NCBI RefSeq assembly: GCF_030463535.1
Contig: NC_132880.1
Coordinates: 27,416,987-27,480,986, forward strand
Reading direction: 5' to 3'
Source of the DNA: Salminus brasiliensis
Taxonomy: Eukaryota > Chordata > Actinopteri > Characiformes > Bryconidae
Length of the DNA: 64,000 nucleotides
Shown here: piece after piece, positions 1 through 11,600 of the stretch
Layout of the letters: every line of letters begins with the position of its first letter
Numbering within the stretch: position 1 is the first letter of the stretch
Made by a program: the position numbers and the translations under genes
Notes under the pieces: generated by a model
Databases searched by the model: none
What the model saw: only the letters and a program-made list of their open reading frames with translations
What the model was told of the DNA's origin: nothing

Positions 1-900
1 CTGGAAGAGAAAGAGGGGGAAGGGGAAGATGAATTAAGAGGACAAGCTTACATAACCTCTCTGACTCAAGCTAAGTTGAGCTGACAGCTCTCTCGCTGCA
101 ATTTTGCTGACATTCACACAAAGAGCTAAAATTAGGTTAATTATCTTCGCCAAACTGCCAGCCCTCCGAGAGGAATGAGGTTTCTGACATCACAGTAAAA
201 TATCGCACCAGGGAAGAAATGATGAAAAGATTAGGCAATTAGACTGACTGACATGATGACATGATTAATTATATTGTAAAAATTGTTTCTTTGAGAAATA
301 CTTCCAAGAGATATCGAGTGAGAAGCATTATCTCACTCGGATTGTGATAGCAAATTGATTTTGAGATCAAAAAAGAGAGCAAGAATTTCAACGTCCTGTG
401 AGGTTTCGAGAACCGATCACAAGTGGTTACTTTTAACAACAGCAGGCTTTCAAAGTCGTTCTGAATGACAAACATATTGTGCCACAGATTGCAGCTGGAT
501 TCTGACTGATATGCATTATAATGTGTCACATGCTTTTAGCAAGCTCTCATAAACATGAAAAATGAACACACCGTGATGCTCTAGAGATGTTATGTGGATA
601 TTGTAACAGCTGTTTGGGGTTTTACTGCTAAGCTGTACAGTAATTAGATTCTGAAATGTAGGGAAAAGGGGGGCTCAGACATGATATAAACAGATATTTT
701 CTGCAGTTAAAACGCTTAAAAAAAGGGGCATTTGCTTGGTCATATTCTCATATTACTATAGCAACACCAACTGCACAATGTCAGCACTCAGACAGATGTC
801 TCCCAAGATTCGAGTAAAAAAGGGAGAACAAAAGCGAGCGAAAAGAGAGCGAAGTTCTGCTTATTTGCTGATATCTAAAAATCCACTCCACAATTAATGC
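1..900. other. No gene seen
   Basis: AT-rich non-repetitive sequence without splice-bounded coding segments. The first 230 nt ('gctgcaattttgctgacatt', 'aggttaattatcttcgcc') have a non-repeat, possibly conserved-noncoding look, but nothing in the sequence alone proves it. Confidence 0.4.
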
Positions 901-918
901 CATCCACTTCTTCCTAGT

Positions 919-1180
919 CTAGGTGGCAAGGGGTCCAGAGCCTACCTGAAGGCAGGTACCTGAAGGCTGGACAGAGTGCCAGATCATACCCCAGTACCAC
1001 TGGGCAACATAGCCCAATACCCAGGGGCAGTTTAGCATAGCCAGGTCACCGACCATGTGTTTTTGGGGGGTGGGAGGAAACTGGAGTATCTGGAGGAAAC
1101 CTGTATGGACATTGAGGGGAACAACATAAACCCAACCCCTGGAGCTGTGTGGCACACGCACACAGACACACACACACTAT
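919..1180 (+). repeat. Dispersed fish repeat (tgggaggaaactggagta type)
   Basis: Contains the widely repeated 'catgtgtttttggggggtgg' 'gaggaaactggagtatctgg' 'aggaaacc' block with a (CA)n tail at 1154-1178. No coding potential; the element class is unknown to me. Confidence 0.6.
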
Positions 1181-1220
1181 CTGCTGTGCCACACCTTAAA
1201 GAGCCTATGGCTGGCTGGCT

Positions 1221-1315
1221 ATTACAAAAGTATAGCCCCAATAGTTTGTACAGGAGTGCCTGTAGTTAATGAATAATACACCTTAGTGTGTGATTAGCCT
1301 TTCTGTGTTAAGGGG
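1221..1315 (+). mobile_element. TTAA-flanked MITE, right-end copy
   Basis: Same core as 14001-14127 in opposite orientation (cagtttgtacaggagtgcc pattern), ending TTAAGGGG followed by TTAA at 1316-1319. The left end is missing. Confidence 0.65.
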
Positions 1316-2095
1316 TTAAGGTGCTTTGAGGAACCTTCAAGAAAAGGTTTTTAGACAAAAAAAAGATTCATTAAAGGTTCCTTAAAGCATCTTAAGAGTT
1401 TCCTCCACAGTTTCAAACTAAATAACCTGAAAAAGTTCCTCAAGGATCTTTCACTTTTAACATTGGACATGTATGTTACAATATGTTATTTTGATGTAGT
1501 TAGTAAATTTCACCAGACTTTTTAGTGACATTACAACTAACCCAGTTGCTCAGTCTGTTTCGATAAACCCCTGATTGGTTACGTTACAACACCTGCATTA
1601 ATGCTACACTTTTGGCTGAACTGCTAACACAGTGCTAGGTGTTTACATTATCGTTTGTAGCTGAAATGTCTAAGAAAGAATGATTTTTAGATAATCTGGC
1701 TGTCACACACTATGTCCTTTAGATATCAACTCAAATAGAATTGTTGGAAATATAATATTAAATAAATAGATACAATCTATTTAGATACAACCTACAACAT
1801 ATTTTTCAAACTGAAGTATAGCCACTTGCTCGCAATGCAAGCTGCCATAACAAATACAAGGCCATAAATGCATTTAATCAGAAAATCCATGCATCCCTTT
1901 CAATCCATCCGTCCCTCTCAATTTCTCTTTCTCTCAGACTAACGTGGACCTCACAGAATGCTTAATTGCTGCTCTGAGCATGTATGTGTGTGTGTATGTG
2001 TGAGCGTGTGTGTTAATTGCTGGGCTCTTTCTCTGTAAGTACAGTGGAGCTTCTGAGCCTTGAGGCTATTTCCTCAATCAGCTTCTTTCACCCTG

Positions 2096-2109
2096 GAGAG
2101 AGAGAGAGA

Positions 2110-2165
<56 letters not shown>
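2096..2165. repeat. (GA)n microsatellite
   Basis: About 70 nt of GA repeats with two AAAG interruptions at the left. Confidence 0.95.
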
Positions 2166-2167
<2 letters not shown>

Positions 2168-2346
2168 ACACACAGAGCTCAGGAGAAGAGGAACGAAGAA
2201 CCAAGTGAAGGATGACCCAGAGACAATCAGATGGGTAATGGGTTAGATTTAGACTGAAACGTGAAAAACGAGCCAGGACATCACTGCATCTGTCAGCTCC
2301 TCACAGAACACAATCTGACTCTCTCAGGCTCTTTCTCTCTGACTGC

Positions 2347-2348
<2 letters not shown>

Positions 2349-2379
<31 letters not shown>
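2349..2379. repeat. (GT)n microsatellite
   Basis: About 31 nt of GT repeats. Confidence 0.95.
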
Positions 2380-2381
<2 letters not shown>

Positions 2382-2587
2382 TTAACTTGAACAGAGACTG
2401 TTTAGCTGAGTAACTGCAAAATACAGTGAAAGTAGATTAACTGCTGATGATGCTAGAAATGTTAGAAATGATGGTATACAGTTTGGAGGCTGGAAAAATA
2501 AGGCTGTAGTCTCTAGAGGTTGATGCAACACAAACTATGTAACACAAAAATGGAACTGTATAGGGTTCTAAAATAACAGAGAAAGGG

Positions 2588-3015
2588 CTCAGAGTGGCTC
2601 AGCGGTGTCTAAAGCGCTGCCACTGTGGCCCTGGGGGGGTCGCGAGTTCAAATCCCAAGCCATGCCACTTTGCCATCAGCAATCTGAGTCTGAGAGAACA
2701 CAATTTGCTGTGCTCTCTTCAGGTGTGTAGATGCCATTCTCTCCCCTGGCCAGCACAGGCAGCACAGTGTTGGCCAGCATAGGCATCTGTTATGTGGTGC
2801 GGTGGAGCTAGGGGGGAACTTTTTTCCGAGTGTTTTGGCTGCCCGGCATTGTGGAGTCAGAGATAGTACAAAAGGAGGTGGTCAATGGCTTCACATGTGT
2901 CAGAGGAGACATGCGTTAAGTCCACAACCTCCTAGTATCGGGAGCATTACTAGTGCTAGGGGGAGCTACGAAGGGGTGGGTTAATTGGAAGTACCAAATT
3001 GGGAAAAAAACTGAA
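2588..3015 (+). mobile_element. tRNA-derived SINE (family A), long copy
   Basis: The tRNA-like head is 'ggctcagagtggctcagcgg' (A box), then the B box gcgagttcaaatccc at about 2641. A body of about 340 nt follows, ending 'gggttaattggaagtacc' 'aaattgggaaaa'. Related copies occur at 26331, 26816 and 47201 (minus). Confidence 0.75.
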
Positions 3016-3640
3016 AAAACTGTTCGGTAAAACTGAATAACATTAAGAATGTAGTTATGTAAGCAAGTAGAGCTTATAAACACAGACCAATAAACATGAA
3101 ATCAGTTTTGCCGACCCAGACAACAATTAAGTCTAAAATAATTTCAGCATTCACACTGCAAATTAGTACAAGATTAGGCTTGTTCTTACAAAACTTAACT
3201 GATAACTGATAACTGAAGACAACCCAATTGCAAGAGGCTCCATTATATGATACAATTTTAGCCTCAGAAAGATCTAAGGTCTAATACTGCTGGTTTGCCC
3301 ACCTATATCCATTGTGTTTCCTTGAATCCAACAAAGGATGGAAGGATAAGCAAGAAACATAAAAAGAGATAAAAATGGTAAAAACATAAATACAATCAGA
3401 GAAAATATGTAGTAAAGAAGACAGCGTCTTGTAAATGAGAGGAAGCATTGGATTTCTCATGTGAGGCCTATGCTGTGTTTCTGCGTGCCGAGGCAGGATG
3501 GAGGATAGCCACGTCCCACTGTCAGGAACCACATGGAAGAACAAATGGGCCACATGACAATCGGGCCTGACACATCTTGTGGCCTAGAATGCACAGGAGC
3601 CATCATCCACCTTTGTGCCACAGCCCTGCGGCAAAGGAGC

Positions 3641-3642
<2 letters not shown>

Positions 3643-3688
<46 letters not shown>

Positions 3689-3699
3689 GAGAGAGAAAG
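3643..3699. repeat. (GA)n microsatellite
   Basis: Imperfect GA repeats, about 57 nt, with GGGA and AAAG interruptions. Confidence 0.95.
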
Positions 3700-3964
3700 G
3701 GGAATGTCTCTCACAGGCAGGAATGTGTCACACACTGAAGCTCACAGTGACTCTGATTAAGGGCGAAGTCCAAGAGGCTGACTCACCTCCAGCACAGAGA
3801 AAGCCAGCGAACATGAGGCAAACAGAGGGGCATGTTCTAACCGCGCCAAAGCAGAGGTGAGATACACAGTAGAAAAGATGAAGAGGGAATAAGGAATGTG
3901 ATAGACAGAAAATACATGGATGAAGATTGTATCAGCCATACCACATATGTGCAGTTTGTCTGGA

Positions 3965-4080
3965 ATATCATTCAACTCTACCTTGTCCATAAATGAACAG
4001 GGAACACCATAGTGGAACAATAGCATTTGGGTGGTGGACCATTCTAGTAACATGCCAATGTGGGTTGAGTGTACTGATAC
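3965..4080 (-). repeat. Dispersed repeat ('gagaatggtccaccacccaaat' type)
   Basis: The + strand here reads 'catttgggtggtggaccatt' and 'tgaacagggaacaccatagtgg', the complement of the 54720 copy. A 130-codon open frame across it is therefore not a gene. Confidence 0.6.
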
Positions 4081-4149
4081 CAGTAATACCAATAAGAATT
4101 CCCGAAGCTCCTCCTCCTTCATCGAGGACAGCAGGCTTTCCAGTGCCAT

Positions 4150-7100
4150 ATATAGATTAGTGCATCATCTTAGAACTGTTGTCCTGAAATAAGGACAGAA
4201 TGAGTTGCTGTCCTTTTATAGGAGAGGTGCCAATACAAAAAAAAACTAACCCTAACCATGGCCCTAACATGAGTGTAGCTACAGGTTTGGACATATCTCC
4301 TAAACTGAGTGTATTTAAGCATACTATGGAGAGGCATGAAGTCTGTTGAAGATTGAACAGAATAAAAAAGGGCTGATGACCAAATAGTAATACATAATGT
4401 TAAAATGTACAAATGAAGTCATAATGAGCTGAGTTAAATGTCATTGCCACTGTAATCACGTCTAGAAATGCCACCAGGAGAATAGGCCTGGGTAGCAGGG
4501 TTAGACTCCAAACTCAGTCAGGGAGATGATAAAATCTATTGTTTAAATGCAGAATGTAAGAAATTTAGCTGCGTTCATTCTCCAAATTAACCCGAAAGCC
4601 ACTCAGTAATAAAACAAACACTCGTAAAAATAGTTATAAATATAAGAGTATATATAAGAGTAATATCATTGCATAACCAATTTTCAGTGTATCACACAAT
4701 GTATGTTTGCAGAAAAACATTTTTAAAGTTTAAGGAAGCTCCACATTATATAAGGGTTCTATTCCAATTGAATGTTTTTCCAAGGACCATATGTCCATGC
4801 CACGAGCCATTTATTTACCTTTATTTTGATTTTGATTTGTGGTAGAGCAGCCAGAAAGCTGGTGGGTAGTCTTTAGAGCTACAATGACCAATTTAGACAC
4901 CTTGGCCATTACAAATTAAAGTCTCACAAAACTATTATTTATGGCTGTGGATTTTTGCAGTTGGCTCTGACATTTAATCACTGAGGAAACATCACAAACC
5001 CATCTGTCACAGTCAACATGAGGCATGTTGGTGTGCAAGCGTTCATCATTCGAATGCCAATAATTCCTCGTTTCTCTAGAATTATGATAGAATAAAAGCA
5101 ATAGTAATTATCCCACAGGCCAAGATCAGTCAGGGTCACAATTGGCAAACAGAACTCGTCAAGTGGAAGCACGAGTACCTAAAAAGCAACACTCTTAAGG
5201 GTTCTTTAATAAAAAAGAAGCTGTGCTTTATACTGTAGAACCATGAACAGTCAAAAAAACATTTGAATGCATTTGAAGGATCATTGGATTCAGAAATTCT
5301 ACAATACATCAATCATGGCCTTCAAGCAACATCCAGAACGGGTTTAGTCTAGATAGTCTTCATCTAATGTGTGGTGTTCATACTGGCCTTGTGAATCTTG
5401 ATGGATCTTGGAGTCTTGCCCAGGGGCTCTTATAACAGCCAGGGAATCAAACGCCAGTCTGCCACAGGGATGGCAGTGTTGTCACTCACATCATTATACC
5501 AACAGTAACAATGGTAAAGCTCTCGGTAAGGTTTGCATTCCATCAAATCTCATGATCTCAAGCAAACAGTATTTCAGAGCAGAACACACTTAGAATGACA
5601 AATCCCATTATATTGATGATCAATGAGATGCACCTCAGAGACTCTACTATGTCCCTTATCTCTGGGCTTCAGCAAAGTGCACCCCCCATAGACCACAATT
5701 TTCCAGGCCAATACTCACAGAGCTTCTCTACTAAGATTTTGTTGCTTTCTGCTACTGTGGGGGGTCCCAGTGGATGGTGTTAACCACAGTGATCTACCTG
5801 CTGGGCAGAGCAATTTAACAGAGGCAAACTGTGCTCGAACACATTTTGTCCTTGCCCAGCTTTGGGCTCAGCGGTATGCAGCGTTTTCCTTCTTCTGCAT
5901 ACCTGCTGTCCAGTGCATTTGTTGCTCAATTACTTGGACAGAAAGTCCTGTTTAAGCAGGACTGATGTTTTTGCACCTAGGGTGGGCATGGTTTTAATTC
6001 TATGTCCAATAAATTACCTGCACTTTGAAAAGGACTAGAGAAATCTCCAAATTCACTTCTTATAGAGGCAATTAAAGTGCCATTAGCCTCTGTAATAATT
6101 TAGATCTGTTATAACAGTGGATTATCCATCATTTGCATTCCTCCTCACACTCTTAGATCTTTTGGTCGCCAACTACTTGCAGTACCCCATAAGCTTTCTT
6201 CAGTAGGTGGCACGCTGTCCACCCAGTGTATGTGTTCCTTCGCTTTTTTTCAGTTTCACTTAAAGACCTTAAGCAACACTATCTTTCCCTTCCAGCTCTG
6301 TTTACATGCAGTGTTAAACATACAAAAAAACAGACCTTAAAATAAGCCGACATGGGTTTTTACTGTGCTGGCAGTATTGTTGTTTTAATTATGTTTAGTG
6401 TCTGCAGTAGTCTGACCAAATCAGTGGGTGGTGCAACCCCCTCTCAACAACCCATTTCCCCATGGCCCTGCTCTTACATGCACTTTTTTTAAAGCATAAA
6501 AATGAACTCTCTTAATGAAACAAATACACAAGAAAGCACAGTTGTTGGAGTTCCAGCTCCTGTAAAAACTTAAATTGAACCATTGAGCCACTAATCTAAC
6601 TGCCTGTGATACAGGCTAACAAATGCATAAATTGTATCCTTGCTCATCAATATGCCTTCTTTTCTAAACTCTAAATCATTTAAAATAGCAATATCAAAAC
6701 TACAAACTCAACAAAAAATAGAAAAGAAGTGTACAATGCAGGGATGAGTTGTTGAGTCGAGTGTAAAGTGCAACAAGTGGATGTGCAACATAATGTTGTG
6801 CAACTGAGCAGGAAGAAGTAATTATTATAATAATAAGTGATTATGCTCAGTTAAAAGTCCTGTGTGTGTGTTGGGGGAGGGGGGTCTTAACAGTCTTAAC
6901 AGCCAGAGTCTGATTGACTTCTGTGAAGAAACTCCTTCAGGGAGCAAAAGCTCATTATTGCAGCACAGTATTGTTATCTCCTTTGTCTTACATCTGCTGA
7001 TGCTCCAACATTCTGTTTTATATCCTCATACTGTAATCTTTGCACTGAGATGGAATACTGATCAATGTAGAATAACCTAAATACTTTTTCTAAAAGCTGC
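4150..7100. other. No gene seen
   Basis: Unique-looking AT-rich DNA. Short open frames lack any family signature. A diverged 'tcttaagggttctttaataaa' small-repeat fragment lies at about 5190-5280. Two T/A-rich stretches occur near 6240 and 6480. Confidence 0.5.
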
Positions 7101-7112
7101 ATGCTGTAGACG

Positions 7113-7240
7113 GTGGTAGGTGTGGTGCAACAGATCCCACTCCACTCCCTGGCAGTGAGCTACCACACCATGTGGGAGACTGGGGTTCAATTCCCAGTCT
7201 GGGTGGCTATGCTGCGCTATACTGAGATACTTGGGCAAGA
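7113..7240 (+). mobile_element. tRNA-derived SINE (family B), 5' half split by a LINE
   Basis: A tRNA-like region with B box 'ggggttcaattcccagtctg' (about 7183-7202) and 'actgagatacttgggcaagact'. The expected continuation resumes after the LINE, at 7803-7855 ('acattgtaatacgagtaact', 'aatgccataaatgtaaatg'). Confidence 0.7.
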
Positions 7241-7535
7241 CTCAAGTCAAGTCAAGTCAAGTCAAGTGGGTTTTTATTGTCATTTCAACTACATACAGAG
7301 TACACAGTGAAACGAAACAACGTTCCTCCAGGACCCTGGTGCAACACAGACACAGTGCATACAGAACACAAGTGCAACACAGTACAAGTGCAGACAGACA
7401 ATACAACACAATACAGACAAAGAGTAATAAATAAATTAGGGGTAGTGTGCAAATTATTCAGTGTGCAATAAATATTGAGTCCAGTGAGGTAGTAAGGTTA
7501 TTTGTGCAAAATGCTTCCCATATTGTCTGGGGTAA

Positions 7536-7618
<83 letters not shown>

Positions 7619-7802
7619 ATGGAACAGAAAAAACATCAGTTCAGTCTCTGGAGTTGAGAAGTCTGATGGCTTGGGGGAAGAAGCTATTGCAGAGTCTGGT
7701 CGTGTTGGACCGGATTCTGCGGTAACCTTCTTCCTGATGGCAGGAGGGAGAACAGACTGTGTGAAGGGTGGGTGGAGTCATCCACAATGCTGGTTGCTTT
7801 GC
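7241..7802 (-). mobile_element. L2-type LINE 3' fragment inserted in a SINE
   Basis: On the minus strand this is the C-terminal reverse-transcriptase region and 3' UTR of the same LINE family as 55362-56352. It ends in CTTGACTTGACTTGACTTGA repeats (7241-7265 on +). A (GA)n(GT)n microsatellite (7541-7617) has grown inside. Residues such as the L-N-SFFPQAIRLLN-like end are recognisable. It is 5'-truncated and non-functional. Confidence 0.8.
7541..7617. repeat. (GA)n(GT)n compound microsatellite
   Basis: 32 nt of GA repeats are followed by 45 nt of GT repeats, inside the LINE fragment. The equivalent site in the 55 kb copy has only a short CT run (about 56025-56040), so the expansion is specific to this copy. 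Confidence 0.95.
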
Positions 7803-7855
7803 TAATATTACATTGTAATACGAGTAACTAAATGCCATAAATGTAAATGTAAAAC
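7803..7855 (+). mobile_element. 3' half of the split SINE (family B)
   Basis: Continues the SINE interrupted at 7240; ends 'aaatgccataaatgtaaatgt'. Confidence 0.55.
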
Positions 7856-8565
7856 AACTGCATTCAACATTACATCTGCAGCATACAACATCTCTGGAGA
7901 GGACAGAAAATCTATGCTCTGCTATCTATGGAAAAGCGTGATTGAGTGTGGGGAAACATGTAGCCCTCACTTCTCATTCTGCCCCCTTGGAGAAGCCCTG
8001 TTTCTACATTAGAAGGGCAGCGCTGGTCAGTTCATGGACAGTTCAAGTACAATGACCCACATTTCCTTAGTAAAAGTGTTGGAACACACAAGCAAGGAAA
8101 GGAAAAAATGCCAAAAATGTAAAGCACATCAAACAGAAAAAGGAAAAAAAGGAAGTGCTACAATATGATACTACATAACGAAATAAAAATGTCTTTTGAG
8201 GATACAGACTGTAACTAGCTGTTTTTAATGGACTACTTGGTTGATTGTTATGGACAAAACATTCTCTGCACTTAAAAAAGAACAGAAAATCCCCAAATCC
8301 ACTGCTAATAGAAGCAATGAGCAGATGCGGAAGCACAGTGCCATAAGATCTGTTGTGATAATGGGTTTGCATTAAAGTTACAAACTCAGACATGTGACAC
8401 ATCGTAATTTTGAAATACCGTCCTCATTTTGAGACACTGTCAGTACTGCAACATAAAGTACTGCCCGACCCTACACCAACGTAAATACACTGGTTTCATT
8501 CAAATCTACAATTCCTAAACGTCCAAGGCTGTGTCTGTAACTTGGTTTCCATATATGGACCATAT

Positions 8566-8750
8566 TGTGGTTGGTTTCTTGCCAGTAACCTACCATGCCT
8601 CTGGACTGGGGTTCCAGTCTGGGTGACTATGCTGTGCTACACCAATAAGAGTCCTAACACTACACTGGCCCAACCCTGTAATACAAGTAACCTTGTAAGT
8701 CGCTCTGGGGAAAAAAAGTGTGTGAGTGTAAGCTAAATAACGTAAATATT
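8566..8750 (+). mobile_element. tRNA-derived SINE (family B)
   Basis: B-box-like 'ggggttccagtctgggtga', then 'agagtcctaacactacactgg', 'ccctgtaatacaagtaacct' and 'tgtaagtcgctctggggaaa', the usual tail of this fish SINE type. Confidence 0.7.
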
Positions 8751-9659
8751 GGGGAGTGAACTGTACATTTTGGTACAAAGTTTGGTGATGTTACGACATT
8801 ACATGCATTACAGGACATACTACAATACATTATTATTTCCCTAACAAAGTTGTTTTTTTAGTAAACAGGTCTAGGTAGTATATATCATTTTTTCACCCTC
8901 TCAGTGACATATTGAGAGCTAGCCCAGCTAAAGCAAAGCACACCCTCCACACTGTAGGAATAGGGGTAACACAACTATGTCTTACCAGAGGAACAATGAA
9001 AGGTCCAGATGCCCCCACATAAATCTAGAAAAGTACAAATTATTAAAAACAGAAAATACAACATATCTCAATTTTATCATGAATAATAATAATAATACAT
9101 TTGCCAAGCCCAGCCTCTTTTCACTAACCATCTTTATCAGGATACAGATATATAAATGCATTTAGGTAGGCTCATTTGACTCAGACAACATTGACCTTGA
9201 AGACTGAAAACTGAATTAATTGTACTTGCACCCATTTACCAGATGTATTTTAGAAACTGTCACAACTACAGTTAACGTTGCCTATGGGGTATATTGTAAC
9301 TCTGTGTCGGGGTAGGTTGACACTCACCCTGCTTTTGGCTGAATTGTTCATAAAATGATACTGCTAGAAACAAATGATTCTGCAAAAAACACAAACATCA
9401 GGTTGTGCCTCACTGCCCAATATGCTATAAACCATTATAGTCAATGTCTGAGGATGCAACCTAGCTTCTAAGGATGGTCTTGTGTCTCACCTTCTGCTCG
9501 CATTATTATGCTTTAATTTTCTGACCAACTTCTCGCCATTCACTTTCTCTCCTCCCTTACTTATTTCTCTAATCTAACATCCTGTCTTTCAGTATCTGCT
9601 TCTACATCTCTCTCTCTCTTTGCTTCCCTCCCACTCTCCCTCCTCTGACTCATTCTTTG

Positions 9660-9664
<5 letters not shown>

Positions 9665-9699
<35 letters not shown>
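9665..9699. repeat. (CT)n microsatellite
   Basis: About 35 nt of CT. Open frames across it are poly-Ser/Leu artefacts. Confidence 0.95.
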
Positions 9700-9702
<3 letters not shown>

Positions 9703-10111
9703 CCTCCTGTCTCTCAGGCCTCTTCTACCCCTCCTTGTTTTGGATCATGCGCTCAACAGAAACATGCCCGTCAATCATGGTATCGACCAGTCACCTTGGG
9801 CCGTGTCAGTCACACTGTGTGCTGGATCATGCAATGAGACCCCTCTCGCACGCACACACATATATATACACACAAGTAAGTGTGTGTGTGTGGGGGGGGG
9901 GGGTGCCTGTATGCATGTATGTTAAGGAAAAAGACACAGAAAAAAAGCAAGAGAGAAAGAGAGAGTGCAAGAGAAGTATTCAACTGTCTGTCCGTCTGTC
10001 CATCACATCAGTGCCAAACAATAGCCATGAACACAATGACAACCACACTGCAGAGAGAAATCCAGTCGAGGACCTCTGGCAGATCTTTGGCTTTCCAACA
10101 AATGGTCTCTT

Positions 10112-10143
10112 ACACACACACACAGACACACACACACACACAC
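10112..10143. repeat. (CA)n microsatellite
   Basis: CA repeats with one CAGA interruption. Confidence 0.9.
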
Positions 10144-10358
10144 TCTGTATTCAGGAAATATGATCAACGCCTTTGCCAGACAGCTAAAAGGACACCGTTT
10201 ACACCTTCATCTTCACGAGTCAACACGTTAATCAATGCAGGGCTGCCCACTGCTGCACAACATCGTCTGCTAAAGTGTCTGGCTCTCTGTTCTAATACAA
10301 CTTTGTAATGACAGAGCTCTAGAATCTTTTTAAATAGCAATATATACACATATACTTT

Positions 10359-11600
10359 CAGGTCCATAAGTATTTGGACAATGACACAATTTTGCAGTTT
10401 TGCCTCTGTATGCCACCTCAATGGGTTTGTAATTTACCAATCGAGATTAGATTGATTTGTAGACTATCAGCTTTTGAAGGATTTAATACAGCACTAAGCA
10501 TTTAGAAATGACAGCCCTTTTCTTTACAGTCCCTCAAGTTATACAGGTTCAAACATAATTGGACAGTTATTTGATAAGCAGCTTCACGGCCAAGTGAGAC
10601 CAATTGAGAAGATACAAAGTCTGGAGTTGATTCCAAGTGTAAAAGTTGATTTTGGTAACCTTTCATTGAAACTCTCAACATGTGGTCCTGAGACATGTCA
10701 ATGCAAGTGAAGGAGGCATCGCAAAACAAACCTTTCAGAGGGAAAGAAGATGGCCAAAGCAGTAATATGATGCATTCTATAAAAGAAGAAAACCACTGGC
10801 GAAACCACAAAAAAGTGGAAGACAAGAACTAAAGCAGATGTGTGCAGAATTCTTTCCTTCACAACCCTTTACAACTCAAGTCAAGAACACTCTCAAAGAG
10901 GTAGGTCCATGCCTCAATAGCTCTGGAACAAAAGTCTTTGGACAGATAAAGCCAAAGTTAAGTTGAGTATGGAGAAGGAAAGGAAGATCTGAAGCATTCC
11001 ACATTATCTGTTAAACATGGTGGAGGCAGTATATGGGCATGTGTGGCTGCAAACGGAACTGAGTCACTGGTGTTCATTGATGATGTTACTTCAGACAGAA
11101 GCGGCAGAATGAATTCTGGAGTGTATAGAGCTCTGCTTACCGCTCAGATTTGGTCAAATGCTGAAAAACTGACAGAATGGTGCTTCAAGCTACAGATGGA
11201 TAAAACATACAGCGAAAGCAACCCAAGAACTCTTTAAGGACAAGGAAATGAAATGTTCCTACATGTCACCTGACTTTAACCCAACTAAGCAGCGTTTCAC
11301 TTCCTGAAGACTAAAGACCTAAAATTAAGCAGCAACTGAAGGCCTCTCAAAGGAGGACATTCAGCATTTGGTGATGTTCATGGGTTCCAGACTTCAGTTA
11401 GTCATTGATTGCAAAGGGGTTGTCTTCATTCATTAAAAAAGAATGATTTCATGATTTCATGATTATGTTAAATTATTCTATTACTTTTGTGTCTGGAGGG
11501 ACTATGTAAAAATGACTGGAATTCCTAGATGGTAATGCAATATTTTTGTTAAATCCCTTTAATTTAAGCTGAAAGTCTACGCTTCATTCACATCTTGACT
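10359..11600 (+). mobile_element. Degenerate Tc1/mariner-like element
   Basis: The left end, caggtccataagtatttgg, is the terminal sequence seen inverted at 31395. Inside, 11000-11240 encodes HGGGS..W, then ANGTESLVFIDDVTSDRSGR and a segment resembling QMD-DPKHTAKA, with a decayed PDFNPT (PDLNPIE) motif near 11275. Many stops and frameshifts are present. The right end is eroded, and its AT-rich subterminal DNA (11461-11590) matches 31225-31330. Confidence 0.8.

Noticed and set aside
2588..2660. Functional tRNA gene
   Set aside because: A and B boxes are present, but the acceptor and anticodon stems do not pair convincingly and the same sequence continues into a SINE body repeated elsewhere.
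3757..4149. 130-codon open frame on the minus strand beginning MALESLLSSMKEEELREF
   Set aside because: The first residues faintly resemble a pyrin-type helix, but most of the frame lies in a dispersed repeat (3965-4080) that is non-coding elsewhere, and there is no splice support.
7241..7265. CRISPR-like or tandem array (TCAAG)n
   Set aside because: It is the 3' terminal repeat of the LINE, also seen at 56330-56352.
9657..10308. Overlapping 142- and 168-codon open frames
   Set aside because: They run through (CT)n and (CA)n microsatellites, have no family match, and overlap each other in different frames.
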